Assembly (NCBI GenBank): GCA_050012355.1 | Contig: JBEKHI010000208.1 | Location: 1 to 14,267 of the forward strand | DNA from: JBEKHI01 sp050012355 | GTDB lineage: Bacteria; Actinomycetota; Actinomycetes; Streptosporangiales; Streptosporangiaceae | Reading direction: 5' to 3' | Length of the DNA stretch: 14,267 bases | Shown here: positions 1 to 7,638 of the stretch, in pieces | Layout of the letters: the number at the start of each line of letters is the position of its first letter | How positions within the stretch are numbered: the stretch's first letter is position 1 | Position numbers and translations under genes: made by a program | Notes under the pieces: generated by a model | Database searches by the model: none | What the model was told of the DNA's origin: nothing | What the model saw: only the letters and a program-made list of their open reading frames with translations

Positions 1-37
1 CACGCATTACCGCATATCACCGCACTTTCGTCAAGTC

Positions 38-66
38 TTGACATGCGGTTTTTGCCCGCCGATCAT
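38..66 (+). promoter_or_regulatory. Probable promoter of the sugar ABC/GH38 operon
   Basis: A perfect TTGACA (38-43) is followed after exactly 17 bases by GATCAT (61-66), which matches 4 of 6 positions of the TATAAT consensus. This is a plausible SigA/HrdB-type promoter. It would start transcription near position 73, about 85 bases before the chosen ATG at 159. The -35 box overlaps a small perfect dyad (30-42), and the -10 box lies in the left arm of the 32-bp dyad at 61-92, so it is well placed for repression. The call rests on consensus match only. Confidence 0.5.
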
Positions 67-92
67 TTGCCACATATCAGTGACAAATGATC
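61..92. promoter_or_regulatory. 32-bp dyad, probable repressor operator
   Basis: The left arm GATCATTTGCCAC (61-73) and right arm GTGACAAATGATC (80-92) are complementary over 13 bp with one mismatch, around a 6-base centre. The stretch is AT-rich in an otherwise GC-rich window. It covers the predicted -10 box and transcription start, which is the layout of an operator bound by a dimeric sugar-responsive repressor (LacI, ROK or GntR families are all possible). No such regulator is encoded nearby downstream; it may lie upstream of the window. There is no T-tract to suggest a terminator. Confidence 0.65.
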
Positions 93-116
93 CCTGGCCT
101 CGGACCTCGGGTCGCC

Positions 117-146
117 GCCGAAGCCGAAGCCGGAACCGGAGCCGAA
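117..146 (+). repeat. Five imperfect tandem hexamers (GCCGAA) in the leader
   Basis: Five hexamers follow each other directly: GCCGAA, GCCGAA, GCCGGA, ACCGGA and GCCGAA. They end immediately before the AAAGGGAG ribosome-binding sequence of the solute-binding protein gene. They lie in the untranslated leader if translation starts at 159. Confidence 0.6.
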
Positions 147-158
147 AGGGAGTCACGG

Positions 159-1511
159 ATGCGCTATCGGATTATCGTCAGCGTCGCGGCCGCCGGGCTC
201 GCCGCGCTTACCGCGGCGGCATGCGGGTCAGGAGGCGGCAACAGCGCCAGCAGCAAGGTGATCACGGTCGCCTATGAGGACTACGGCGGCTTCAACGCCG
301 TGGGCGAGCTGATGCAGAAGATCGAGCCAACGTTCGAGAAGGAACACCCGGGGTGGAAGCTCCAGCTGGAGCCGATCGACGCCCCGGAGAACGACTATTA
401 CACCAAGCTCGACCTGATGAACAAGTCACCCTCGACGCAGCCGGACGTGCTGTACGAGGACACGTTCCTGATCAACTCCGATGTCGAGGCCGGTTACCTG
501 GCCCCGCTCGACAGCTACGTGAACAGCTGGTCCGACTGGACCGACTACTACGCCTCCGCCAAGTCAGCGGTGACCGCCGTCAATGGCCACGTCTACGGCG
601 TCCCGATGGAGACCGACGCCCGCGGCCTCTGGTACAACAAGCAGCTCTTCGCCAAGGCCGGACTGCCGGTGCCGTGGCACCCGAAGACCTGGGCGGACGT
701 GCTCGCCGCCGCGCGAACGATCAAGGCGAAGCTGCCAGGCGTGATGCCGCTGAATGTCTACTCGGGCACTCCGTCCGGCGAGGGAACGACCATGCAGGGC
801 TTCGAGATGCTGATGTACGGCACCGGCGAGACCCTGTATGACCACGCGACTAACAAGTGGATCGCGCCAAGCTCGGGCTTCACCGCCGCGCTGAACTTCA
901 TCAAGACCGTCTACACCACCGGCCTCGGCCCCACGCCGGAGCAGGAACTCAACCCCAACGTGGGCACCGAAGTGGACGAGCAGTGGCTCCCGCAAGGGAA
1001 ACTGGCGATCGATCTGGACGGGAGCTGGGTCGCCTACGACTGGGTGCCCGGCGGCGCGAGTGTCTGGCCGCAATGGACGAAGGTCATGGGCTGGACCGCG
1101 ATGCCCACCGAGAACGGCCAGGGCAGCGACGTGACCTCGATGTCCGGCGGCTGGGCGCTGTCGGTCGGTGCGAACGCGCCGAACAAGCAGCTGGCCTGGG
1201 ACCTGATCAGCCTCGCGATGAATACGCCGAACGACACCTACTACACGGAGGTCTCCGGCAACCTCGCGGTCCGGACCGACGTCGCCAACCAGCCGTCGTA
1301 CCTGGCCGAGTATCCCGACATCCCGTTCTGGACCGGCCTGATCAAGTACACCAACTTCCGGCCCGCCTACGCGGTCTACCCGGAGCTGTCTAACGACATC
1401 CAGCAGGCGACCGAGGAGGTGATGACGGGCCAGCAGTCACCGCAGCAGGCAGCCTCGACCTACGGGCAGTCGCTGCAGTCCACGGTGGGCTCCAGCCACG
1501 TAACGGGATGA
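159..1511 (+). CDS. Sugar ABC transporter substrate-binding lipoprotein (CUT1 family)
   Basis: This 450-aa extracellular solute-binding protein would capture an oligosaccharide at the cell surface and hand it to the two permeases encoded next. The start at 159 is chosen over an in-frame ATG at 87 because it gives a proper lipoprotein signal: MRYR, then a hydrophobic stretch, then TAAAC with the lipidated cysteine at residue 22. It also has a ribosome-binding sequence (AAAGGGAG, 145-152) at normal spacing. The mature part opens with a Gly/Ser linker and then ITVAYEDYGG. Later segments such as YGVPMETDARGLWYNKQLF and PTENGQGSDVTSMSGGWAL are typical of MalE-like proteins (SBP_bac_1 type). Length is usual for the family. 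The stop codon overlaps the next start (ATGA). The ligand cannot be read from the sequence; the downstream GH38 enzyme suggests a mannose-containing oligosaccharide. Confidence 0.93.
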   Translation: MRYRIIVSVAAAGLAALTAAACGSGGGNSASSKVITVAYEDYGGFNAVGELMQKIEPTFEKEHPGWKLQLEPIDAPENDYYTKLDLMNKSPSTQPDVLYEDTFLINSDVEAGYLAPLDSYVNSWSDWTDYYASAKSAVTAVNGHVYGVPMETDARGLWYNKQLFAKAGLPVPWHPKTWADVLAAARTIKAKLPGVMPLNVYSGTPSGEGTTMQGFEMLMYGTGETLYDHATNKWIAPSSGFTAALNFIKTVYTTGLGPTPEQELNPNVGTEVDEQWLPQGKLAIDLDGSWVAYDWVPGGASVWPQWTKVMGWTAMPTENGQGSDVTSMSGGWALSVGANAPNKQLAWDLISLAMNTPNDTYYTEVSGNLAVRTDVANQPSYLAEYPDIPFWTGLIKYTNFRPAYAVYPELSNDIQQATEEVMTGQQSPQQAASTYGQSLQSTVGSSHVTG

Positions 1512-2443
1512 CCGCGGGAACGAGTGTCCGGGCCGCCCAGCGGCCCGGACCGCTAACTCCCCCGCCGACGCGGGCGCGCGTGGCGAGGACCGCGCGCAGG
1601 CTAGGCCCGCTCACTCCCGCCGTCGCGCTGATGGCGGTTTTCATGGCCGTGCCGATCGGCTACGCCGTCTACGACTCCTTCACCAACACCGCGCTAACGG
1701 GGGTGGGCGCCAGCAACGCGACGTTCATCGGGTTCGCGAACTTCACCCGCATGTTCGAAGACCCCACCTTCCGCCAGTCGCTGATCCTCACGGTGGTCTT
1801 CACCGTCGGCTCCGGCGTGATCGGGCAGAACACGCTAGGGCTGCTGCTCGCGCTGCTGATGCGCGGCCGCAACGGCGCGTTCCGCTCGGTCCTCGGCACT
1901 ATCATCGTCGCCGCCTGGGTGGTGCCGGAGATCGTGGCGGCGTTCATCTGGTACGCCTACCTCAATGGCCAGGGCAGCCTGAACTCGGCGCTGTCGGCGC
2001 TGCACCTGCCGCACCCGGACTGGCTGTACGTCTACCCGATGCTCTCGGCGATCGTCGCGAATATCTGGCGCGGTACCGCGTTCTCGATGCTCGTCTACTC
2101 GGCCGCGATCTCCAGCCTCCCCACCGATGTGCTCGAGGCCGCGGCGGTCGACGGCGCCACGCCGCTGCAACGACTGTGGCGGGTGACGCTGCCGCTGATG
2201 AAGCGGACGATCATGACCAACCTGATGCTCGTCACGCTGCAGACGCTATCGGTGTTCACGCTGATCTTCGCGCTGACCGGCGGCGGCCCCGGCACCGCGA
2301 GCCAGACGCTGCCGATCTACATGTACCAGGAGGCGTTCAAGTTCTACCAGCTCGGCTACGGCGCCGCGATGACGCTGGTACTGCTCGCCATCGGCGCGAT
2401 CTTCTCGCTGATCTACGTCCGCGTCCTGAAGGTGGAGTCATGA
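1508..2443 (+). CDS. Sugar ABC transporter permease, MalF-type
   Basis: This 311-aa inner-membrane permease is the first half of a CUT1 sugar importer channel. An Arg/Pro-rich cytoplasmic N-terminus of about 33 residues precedes six predicted hydrophobic segments, starting near residues 34-55. The EAA loop that docks on the ATPase is clear at about residues 210-231 (EAAAVDGATPLQRLWRVTLP). The segment LTGGGPGTASQTLPIYMY near 257-273 is the conserved MalF-family periplasmic/TM6 region. The start ATG overlaps the previous stop (ATGA), and the gene ends in a second ATGA overlap with the next permease, so the three transport proteins are translationally coupled. No ATPase gene accompanies them. 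Confidence 0.95.
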   Translation: MTAGTSVRAAQRPGPLTPPPTRARVARTARRLGPLTPAVALMAVFMAVPIGYAVYDSFTNTALTGVGASNATFIGFANFTRMFEDPTFRQSLILTVVFTVGSGVIGQNTLGLLLALLMRGRNGAFRSVLGTIIVAAWVVPEIVAAFIWYAYLNGQGSLNSALSALHLPHPDWLYVYPMLSAIVANIWRGTAFSMLVYSAAISSLPTDVLEAAAVDGATPLQRLWRVTLPLMKRTIMTNLMLVTLQTLSVFTLIFALTGGGPGTASQTLPIYMYQEAFKFYQLGYGAAMTLVLLAIGAIFSLIYVRVLKVES

Positions 2444-3270
2444 CATCGCCGAGGCAGGCCACCGCGAGGGCGGTCACGTACCTGGTACTGACCGTGATCG
2501 GGCTGCTGTTCCTGGCTCCGCTGGCCTGGCTGGTCCTGTCGTCCCTAAACGGCAACGCGACCCTTTCGGTATCGGTGCCGCACCCGTTCACGCTCGGCAA
2601 CTTCCGGCAGGTGCTCACCGGCCAGTCCACGCTGCGGCCGCTGCTCAACGGCCTGATCCTGTCCGGCGGCGCCGCCATCGTCACGATGATCGCGGCGACG
2701 CTGGCGGCGTATCCGCTGTCCCGCTACCAGCTGCGCTTCAAGCGGCCGTTCCTGTACATCATCCTGTTCGCGACCGGACTGCCGATCACCGCGATCATGG
2801 TGCCTGTCTACGGTGTCTTCGTTCAGTTCAACCTGCTGGACTCGCTCACCGCTACCGCCCTGTTCCTGGCCGCCACGGCGATCCCGCTCGCGATCTGGCT
2901 GATGAAGAACTTCATGGACGGGGTGCCGATCGGGCTCGAGGAGGCGGCCTGGACCGACGGTGCCTCGGCCATGCAGGCGCTGCGGCGGATCGTCGTGCCG
3001 CTGGTCCTGCCCGGTGCGTCGGTCGTCGGCATCTTTACCTTCATCGCCACCTGGGGTAACTTCTTCATCCCGTTCATCCTGCTCACCTCGCAGAACAAGA
3101 TGCCAGCCTCGGTCACGATCTACCAGTTCTTCAGTCAGTACGGCGCGGTGGCCTACGGGCCGCTCGCCGCCTATTCGATCATCTTCACCGCACCCTGCGT
3201 GGTGCTGTACTTGCTGGTCCAGCGGACGCTCGGCGGAGCGTTCAACCTGGCAGGCGCGACCAAGGGATAA
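2440..3270 (+). CDS. Sugar ABC transporter permease, MalG-type
   Basis: This 276-aa permease pairs with the upstream MalF-type protein to form the import channel. A frame opens further upstream, but the ATG at 2440 is preferred. It overlaps the previous stop (ATGA), has GGTGGA (2431-2436) just upstream, and gives the usual short N-terminus before the first membrane helix (about 13-35). The EAA motif is at about residues 168-189 (EEAAWTDGASAMQALRRIV), followed by TWGNFFIPFIL (204-214), a MalG-family hallmark. The stop is nine bases before the mannosidase start, so all four genes look like one transcript. Confidence 0.95.
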   Translation: MTSPRQATARAVTYLVLTVIGLLFLAPLAWLVLSSLNGNATLSVSVPHPFTLGNFRQVLTGQSTLRPLLNGLILSGGAAIVTMIAATLAAYPLSRYQLRFKRPFLYIILFATGLPITAIMVPVYGVFVQFNLLDSLTATALFLAATAIPLAIWLMKNFMDGVPIGLEEAAWTDGASAMQALRRIVVPLVLPGASVVGIFTFIATWGNFFIPFILLTSQNKMPASVTIYQFFSQYGAVAYGPLAAYSIIFTAPCVVLYLLVQRTLGGAFNLAGATKG

Positions 3271-3279
3271 AGGAGAGAC

Positions 3280-6200
3280 GTGCAGATCCGCGACATCCAC
3301 TCGACCGACCTGTTCACCGGAACGCAGCGGCACCCGCTCCAGATCCTCCGGGTCACCCTGGCCGGCCCATTGCCGAACACCGCGATCCGCGTCGACGGAA
3401 CCGGCATCGCCACCCCGGAACCGGTCCCCGTGGCCGACCTGGCCCAGGATGAGGAACGCGTGGTCGAGGTGCCGGTCGCGGTGGACCCGTCGCTGCCCGC
3501 CGGCACCACCCGCCGAGTCACGGTGACCGCGGGAACTGGTGACCCGGGGACCACTGGCAGCGCCGACGGCGAGCTGACCGTCGAGGCCCCCGGCTGGACG
3601 ATGTTCATGGTGTCGCACTTCCACTACGACCCGGTCTGGTGGAACACCCAGGCCGGCTACGCCTCGACCTGGGATGACCTGCCGACGGCGGCCCAGGAGC
3701 GCCGGATGGCCGGACAGGAACCCGCCTTCCACCTGGTCCGCGCGCATCTGGAGACCGCGCTGAAGGACGCCGACTACAAGTTCGTCCTCGCCGAACTGGA
3801 CTACCTGCGGCCGTACTGGGACGCCTGCCCGCAGGACCGCGCCGCGCTGCGCGAGCTCATCGCCGACGGCCGGGTCGAGCTGGTGGGCGGCATGTACAAC
3901 GAGCCGAACACCAACCTGACCAGCCTCGAATCCACCATCAGGAACGTGATCTACGGCGTCGGCTATCAGCGCGATGTGGTCGGCGGCGATCCGCGTACCG
4001 GCTGGATGCTGGACGTTTTCGGTCACGATCCCGGCTACCCGGCGATCATGGCCGACGCGGGCCTGACCTCGAACTCCTGGGCGCGCGGGCCGTTCCACCA
4101 GTGGGGCCCGGTGCTCACGACTGGCTCGAGTGACGGCATGCAGTTCCCCAGCGAGTTCGAGTGGATCTCCCCGGACGGCAGTGGCCTGCTCACCAGCTAC
4201 ATGACCAGCCATTACTCCGCCGGATGGCGCCTCGACGCCCTCCCCGGACTGGCGGAGGCGGAGGACGAGGCTTATGCGCAGTTCCAGATACTGAAGAACA
4301 GAGCATTCACTCATAACGTCGTGTTGCCGGTCGGAGCGGATCACGTGATTCCCTCCCGGTGGGTGACGGAGATCCATCGGGACTGGAATCGACGTTATGT
4401 ATGGCCAAGGTTTGTTTGTGCCACCCCGGCGGAATTCTTCGCTGCTGTCCGGGGCGAGGCGGGCCGGCGAGGGCAGCGCCTTTCGCCGCAGTCCCGCGAC
4501 ATGAACCCGCTGTATACCGGCAAGGACGTGTCCTACATCGACACCAAGCAGGCGCAGCGCGCCATCGAGGTGGCGCTCCTCGAGGGCGAGAAGCTGGCCA
4601 CGCTGATGAGCCTGCTCGGCGCCCCGTTCCCGGCCGAGGCGGTGGACCGGGCGTGGCGGCTGATGTGCTTCGGCGCCCACCACGACGGCATCACCGGCAC
4701 CGAGTCCGACCAGGTCTACCTGGACCTGCTCGGCGGCTGGCGCGAGGCATGGGAACTCGCCGCGGGCGTCCGCGACGACGCGGCGCGATTCCTGACCCGG
4801 CAGGTCGACACCCGCGGCGAAGGGGACGCGCTGGTGGTGATCAACACCCTGTCCAGTCCGCGCACCGACGTGGTGACGGCCAAGTCCGTGGCCGCGGCGG
4901 TACACGACGACCAGGGACGCCCGGTGCCGACGGTGGCGACCGGCGACTCCATCTCGTTCGTCGCCAGCGATGTGCCCGCCACCGGTTACCGGACCTACCG
5001 CCTCGTCCCCGCTCCGCGGGCTGGCTGGCGCCGCGTTCCCGGTTTCCGGGCGGAGAACGACGCGTTTCTCGTCGAGGCCGACCCGGCCCGCGGCGGCGCG
5101 CTCACCCGGGTGCTCGACAAGCGCACCGGCAAGGAACTGCTGCGGGCGGGCTCCGTCGGCAACGAACTGGTGCTGCACGACGAGTACCCGGCACACCCGG
5201 ATTTCCAGGAAGGGCCGTGGCACCTGGTGCCGACCGGTACCCGGGTCGGAACCGCCTCCGTCGCGGGAGCGGTACGGGCCGAGGCGTCTGCGGCCGGGGA
5301 GCGGCTGGTCACCTCGGGCCGCCTGGGCGACCTGGTGATCACCAGCGAGGTGACGCTGTGGGGCGGGGTTGACCGGATCGAGTTCCGCACCCACGTCGAC
5401 GGATCCATCGGCCAGGATCACCTGCTCCGGGTGCGCTTCCCACTGGACGTCGCGGGGGCCAGGCCGCTCTACGAGACCGGGCACGCGGTCATCGGCCGCA
5501 CCTTCGGCTGGCCAGACGTCGACGCCGCGCGGCACCCATGGACCCAGGACAATCCGGCCTACGGCTGGGCCGGCTTGTCCTCCGCGGTGCGGGTCGTCAC
5601 CGACGGCGGAGCGCAGGCCATCGGCGTCGCCGAGATAGTCGCCGCGGCCGACGCGGACGGGCTCCGCGAACTGGTCGCCGCGCTAGCCGGCCAGGGCGTC
5701 ACCGCGACCACGTCGGAACCCGACGGACCGCGGTACGGCGGGCTCGACCTGGACTCCAACCTGCCCGACGTACGGATCAGCATCGGCGGACCAGACGAGA
5801 ACGAGTTCACCGCCCGGGTACTGGCGGCGGCTGACCTCTCGGCTCGTCCCGGGTTGCTCTGGGTGCCAGCCGACAGGACCCGCGCGCAGACCTGGGTACC
5901 GGGCGCCGACGTGCGCGGCGACCGGGACCTGCCAGTGCTGATCGTCGCGGGCGCCGTCGCCGATTTGATCGCGGACCTCGCGGACGCCACGATCGACGCC
6001 GGCCCCGGCGAAGTCACCGAGCCGCTCGAGGACTATTCGATCGGGCTGCTGAACCGCGGCACGCCCGGGACGGTAGTCGAGCCGGACGGGACCATGCACC
6101 TGTCGCTGATGCGCGCCTGCAGCGGCTGGCCGTCCGGAGTCTGGATCGATCCGCCGAAGCGCACCGCGCCGGACGGCTCGAGCTTCTCCTGGCAGCACTG

Positions 6201-7353
6201 GAGTCACACGTTCGAGTACGCGATCACGGCTGGTCCCGGCGACTGGCGCGCGGCCGGGCTGGTGCAGGCCGCGCTCGCGTATAACCACCGGCTGCTGGCC
6301 GTCGCCGCCGACGCCCACGATGGCGGGTTGCCCGGCTCGGCGAGCCTGCTGGCGGCCGAGCCCGCCAACGTGGTGGTGACCGCGGTCAAGCCGGCCGGCA
6401 ACCCGCTCGCCGCCGGGCGGCCCGCGGGTACCGGCGGCGGGCTCGCGGTGCGCTGTTACGAGGCGGCGGGCCGACCGGTGACCGCGCGGGTCCGCTGTTT
6501 CGTCCCGTTCCGGGAAGTCGCGGTCACCAACATCCTCGAGGAGCCCGCGGCTGCCGTCCCGGCCCCGGACGGCGAGCTGCGCTTCGAGCTCAGCCCGGCG
6601 CAGACCCGTACCGTGCTGGCGACCCCGGTGACATCCCTGGCACCATCGGCCCGCTCAGCTTCGGACGCTCCGGACTTCGCCTCGTACTGGCTGCACAACG
6701 CCGGCCCAGCACCGGCCGGTCACCAGCCAGTGACCGTGTACGTGGAGCCGCGCTCCGCTGACCTGTCCGGGCCGGTCCGGGTCCAGGTAACGGTCTCGAC
6801 CACCCACGGTGCGACGGGTTCGGTTGAGCTGGCCGTTCCGCCGGGTATCGACGTCAGCACCGGCGACCTCGGGTATCAGCTCGGACCGGACGGCTACCAG
6901 CGATTCGAGGTGCTGGTGGAGCCTCGCGGCCAGGTGCCCCCGGGCAGCTATCACCTCGCCGCCCGGGTCGGCGCTGAGTACGGGCGGATCATCGAGGACG
7001 TCGTCACGCTGCGAGCCGGCGGCCCGGGCCCGGAACTCGAAGCCCAGCTAGATCCCCCGGCACTGACCGTTCACCCGGGCGGCACCGCTGAACTGCGGCT
7101 ACGGCTAACTAACCGATGCCAGGACGAGGTGCGCGGCCGGGCCCTGCTGGTCAGCCCATTCGGCAGCTGGGACCTGACCGCTCCGTGGGCGCGGGACTTC
7201 ACGGCCGCGCCCGGCGCCGACTCGGTCCTCACCTTCCAGATAACCGCACCAGCCGGTGCCCGTCCGATGACCACCTGGCTGCTGGCCAAGGTGATGGCCT
7301 TCGGCACCGTCCACTACACCGAAGCCGTCCCCCTGTCGGTAACCCAAGGCTAG
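3280..7353 (+). CDS. Glycoside hydrolase family 38 alpha-mannosidase with C-terminal beta-sandwich (NEW3-like) modules
   Basis: This 1357-aa zinc-dependent retaining alpha-mannosidase would trim alpha-mannosyl residues from imported oligosaccharides. The GTG start follows a strong AAAGGAG (3269-3275). There is no signal peptide, so it should act in the cytoplasm. The catalytic domain begins near residue 107. SHFHYDPVWW supplies zinc ligands H115 and D117, WMLDVFGHDPG supplies the nucleophile D245 and also a zinc ligand, and AHHDGITGTESD supplies the zinc ligand H468. The GH38 C-terminal beta region spans roughly 590-1100. It is followed by two beta-sandwich segments (about 1128-1245 and 1250-1357) with features of NEW3 domains, such as LTVHPGGTAELRLRLTN. 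The protein is long for a bacterial GH38 because of these modules. Codons in about 4285-4460 are atypical (see findings). Some GH38 relatives hydrolyse mannosylglycerate, so the exact substrate is open. Confidence 0.93.
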   Translation: MQIRDIHSTDLFTGTQRHPLQILRVTLAGPLPNTAIRVDGTGIATPEPVPVADLAQDEERVVEVPVAVDPSLPAGTTRRVTVTAGTGDPGTTGSADGELTVEAPGWTMFMVSHFHYDPVWWNTQAGYASTWDDLPTAAQERRMAGQEPAFHLVRAHLETALKDADYKFVLAELDYLRPYWDACPQDRAALRELIADGRVELVGGMYNEPNTNLTSLESTIRNVIYGVGYQRDVVGGDPRTGWMLDVFGHDPGYPAIMADAGLTSNSWARGPFHQWGPVLTTGSSDGMQFPSEFEWISPDGSGLLTSYMTSHYSAGWRLDALPGLAEAEDEAYAQFQILKNRAFTHNVVLPVGADHVIPSRWVTEIHRDWNRRYVWPRFVCATPAEFFAAVRGEAGRRGQRLSPQSRDMNPLYTGKDVSYIDTKQAQRAIEVALLEGEKLATLMSLLGAPFPAEAVDRAWRLMCFGAHHDGITGTESDQVYLDLLGGWREAWELAAGVRDDAARFLTRQVDTRGEGDALVVINTLSSPRTDVVTAKSVAAAVHDDQGRPVPTVATGDSISFVASDVPATGYRTYRLVPAPRAGWRRVPGFRAENDAFLVEADPARGGALTRVLDKRTGKELLRAGSVGNELVLHDEYPAHPDFQEGPWHLVPTGTRVGTASVAGAVRAEASAAGERLVTSGRLGDLVITSEVTLWGGVDRIEFRTHVDGSIGQDHLLRVRFPLDVAGARPLYETGHAVIGRTFGWPDVDAARHPWTQDNPAYGWAGLSSAVRVVTDGGAQAIGVAEIVAAADADGLRELVAALAGQGVTATTSEPDGPRYGGLDLDSNLPDVRISIGGPDENEFTARVLAAADLSARPGLLWVPADRTRAQTWVPGADVRGDRDLPVLIVAGAVADLIADLADATIDAGPGEVTEPLEDYSIGLLNRGTPGTVVEPDGTMHLSLMRACSGWPSGVWIDPPKRTAPDGSSFSWQHWSHTFEYAITAGPGDWRAAGLVQAALAYNHRLLAVAADAHDGGLPGSASLLAAEPANVVVTAVKPAGNPLAAGRPAGTGGGLAVRCYEAAGRPVTARVRCFVPFREVAVTNILEEPAAAVPAPDGELRFELSPAQTRTVLATPVTSLAPSARSASDAPDFASYWLHNAGPAPAGHQPVTVYVEPRSADLSGPVRVQVTVSTTHGATGSVELAVPPGIDVSTGDLGYQLGPDGYQRFEVLVEPRGQVPPGSYHLAARVGAEYGRIIEDVVTLRAGGPGPELEAQLDPPALTVHPGGTAELRLRLTNRCQDEVRGRALLVSPFGSWDLTAPWARDFTAAPGADSVLTFQITAPAGARPMTTWLLAKVMAFGTVHYTEAVPLSVTQG

Positions 7354-7638
7354 CGGGCAGCCCCGCCCCGCTGCCGCGCCCGGTGATCATGGCGGGTGCT
7401 GCATTACCGAGACCGGAAAGTCCTCCACCTCGGCTGGGCGCGGCAGCCGGCCCGAACCCGCTGGCGGCCAGCTGACTTCTCCCGGCTTAGCGCACATTTC
7501 CCGTCCGCAATGCCCGGATATGCCCGGCAGCCAGGGTGCACCAACCCGGGAGAAGATGCCCCCGGACAGCGCCGCCCGCGGCAGCGGCCCGCCACGACCC
7601 GCAGCCCGCACCACTTGCACACCACCGCGACCATCCCC
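7354..7638. other. Convergent intergenic region with inverted repeats
   Basis: This 285-bp gap separates the end of the mannosidase gene from the end of the XRE-cupin gene. I see no convincing gene; the open frames here have no family resemblance and poor start sites. Just after the mannosidase stop, GGCAGC (7356-7361) and GCTGCC (7370-7375) form a weak GC stem with an 8-nt loop and no T-tract, a possible but poor terminator. Further on, CTTCTCCCGG (7476-7485) and CCGGGAGAAG (7546-7555) are perfect 10-bp inverted arms 60 bases apart. Either could end transcription from one or both sides. Confidence 0.5.

Noticed and set aside
61..92. Dyad considered as a terminator of an upstream gene
   Set aside because: The stem is AT-rich and no T-tract follows. 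Its overlap with a spaced TTGACA/GATCAT pair fits an operator better.
87..158. Earlier in-frame ATG for the solute-binding protein
   Set aside because: It would put 24 charged residues ahead of a good lipoprotein signal peptide, lies in the right arm of the dyad, and has no ribosome-binding sequence.
4359..5372. 337-codon plus-strand frame inside the mannosidase gene
   Set aside because: It is out of frame with the GH38 catalytic motifs and its product is Arg/Gly/Ala-rich, as expected for an out-of-frame reading of GC-rich coding DNA.
2545..5535. 996-codon open frame on the minus strand, antisense to the second permease and mannosidase genes
   Set aside because: It is antisense to two clear genes, its product is Arg/Gly/Val-rich without any recognisable motif, and long antisense frames are common in GC-rich DNA.
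7387..7620. Small minus-strand ORF in the convergent gap
   Set aside because: It has no family resemblance, no ribosome-binding site, and an amino-acid composition like that of the out-of-frame readings.
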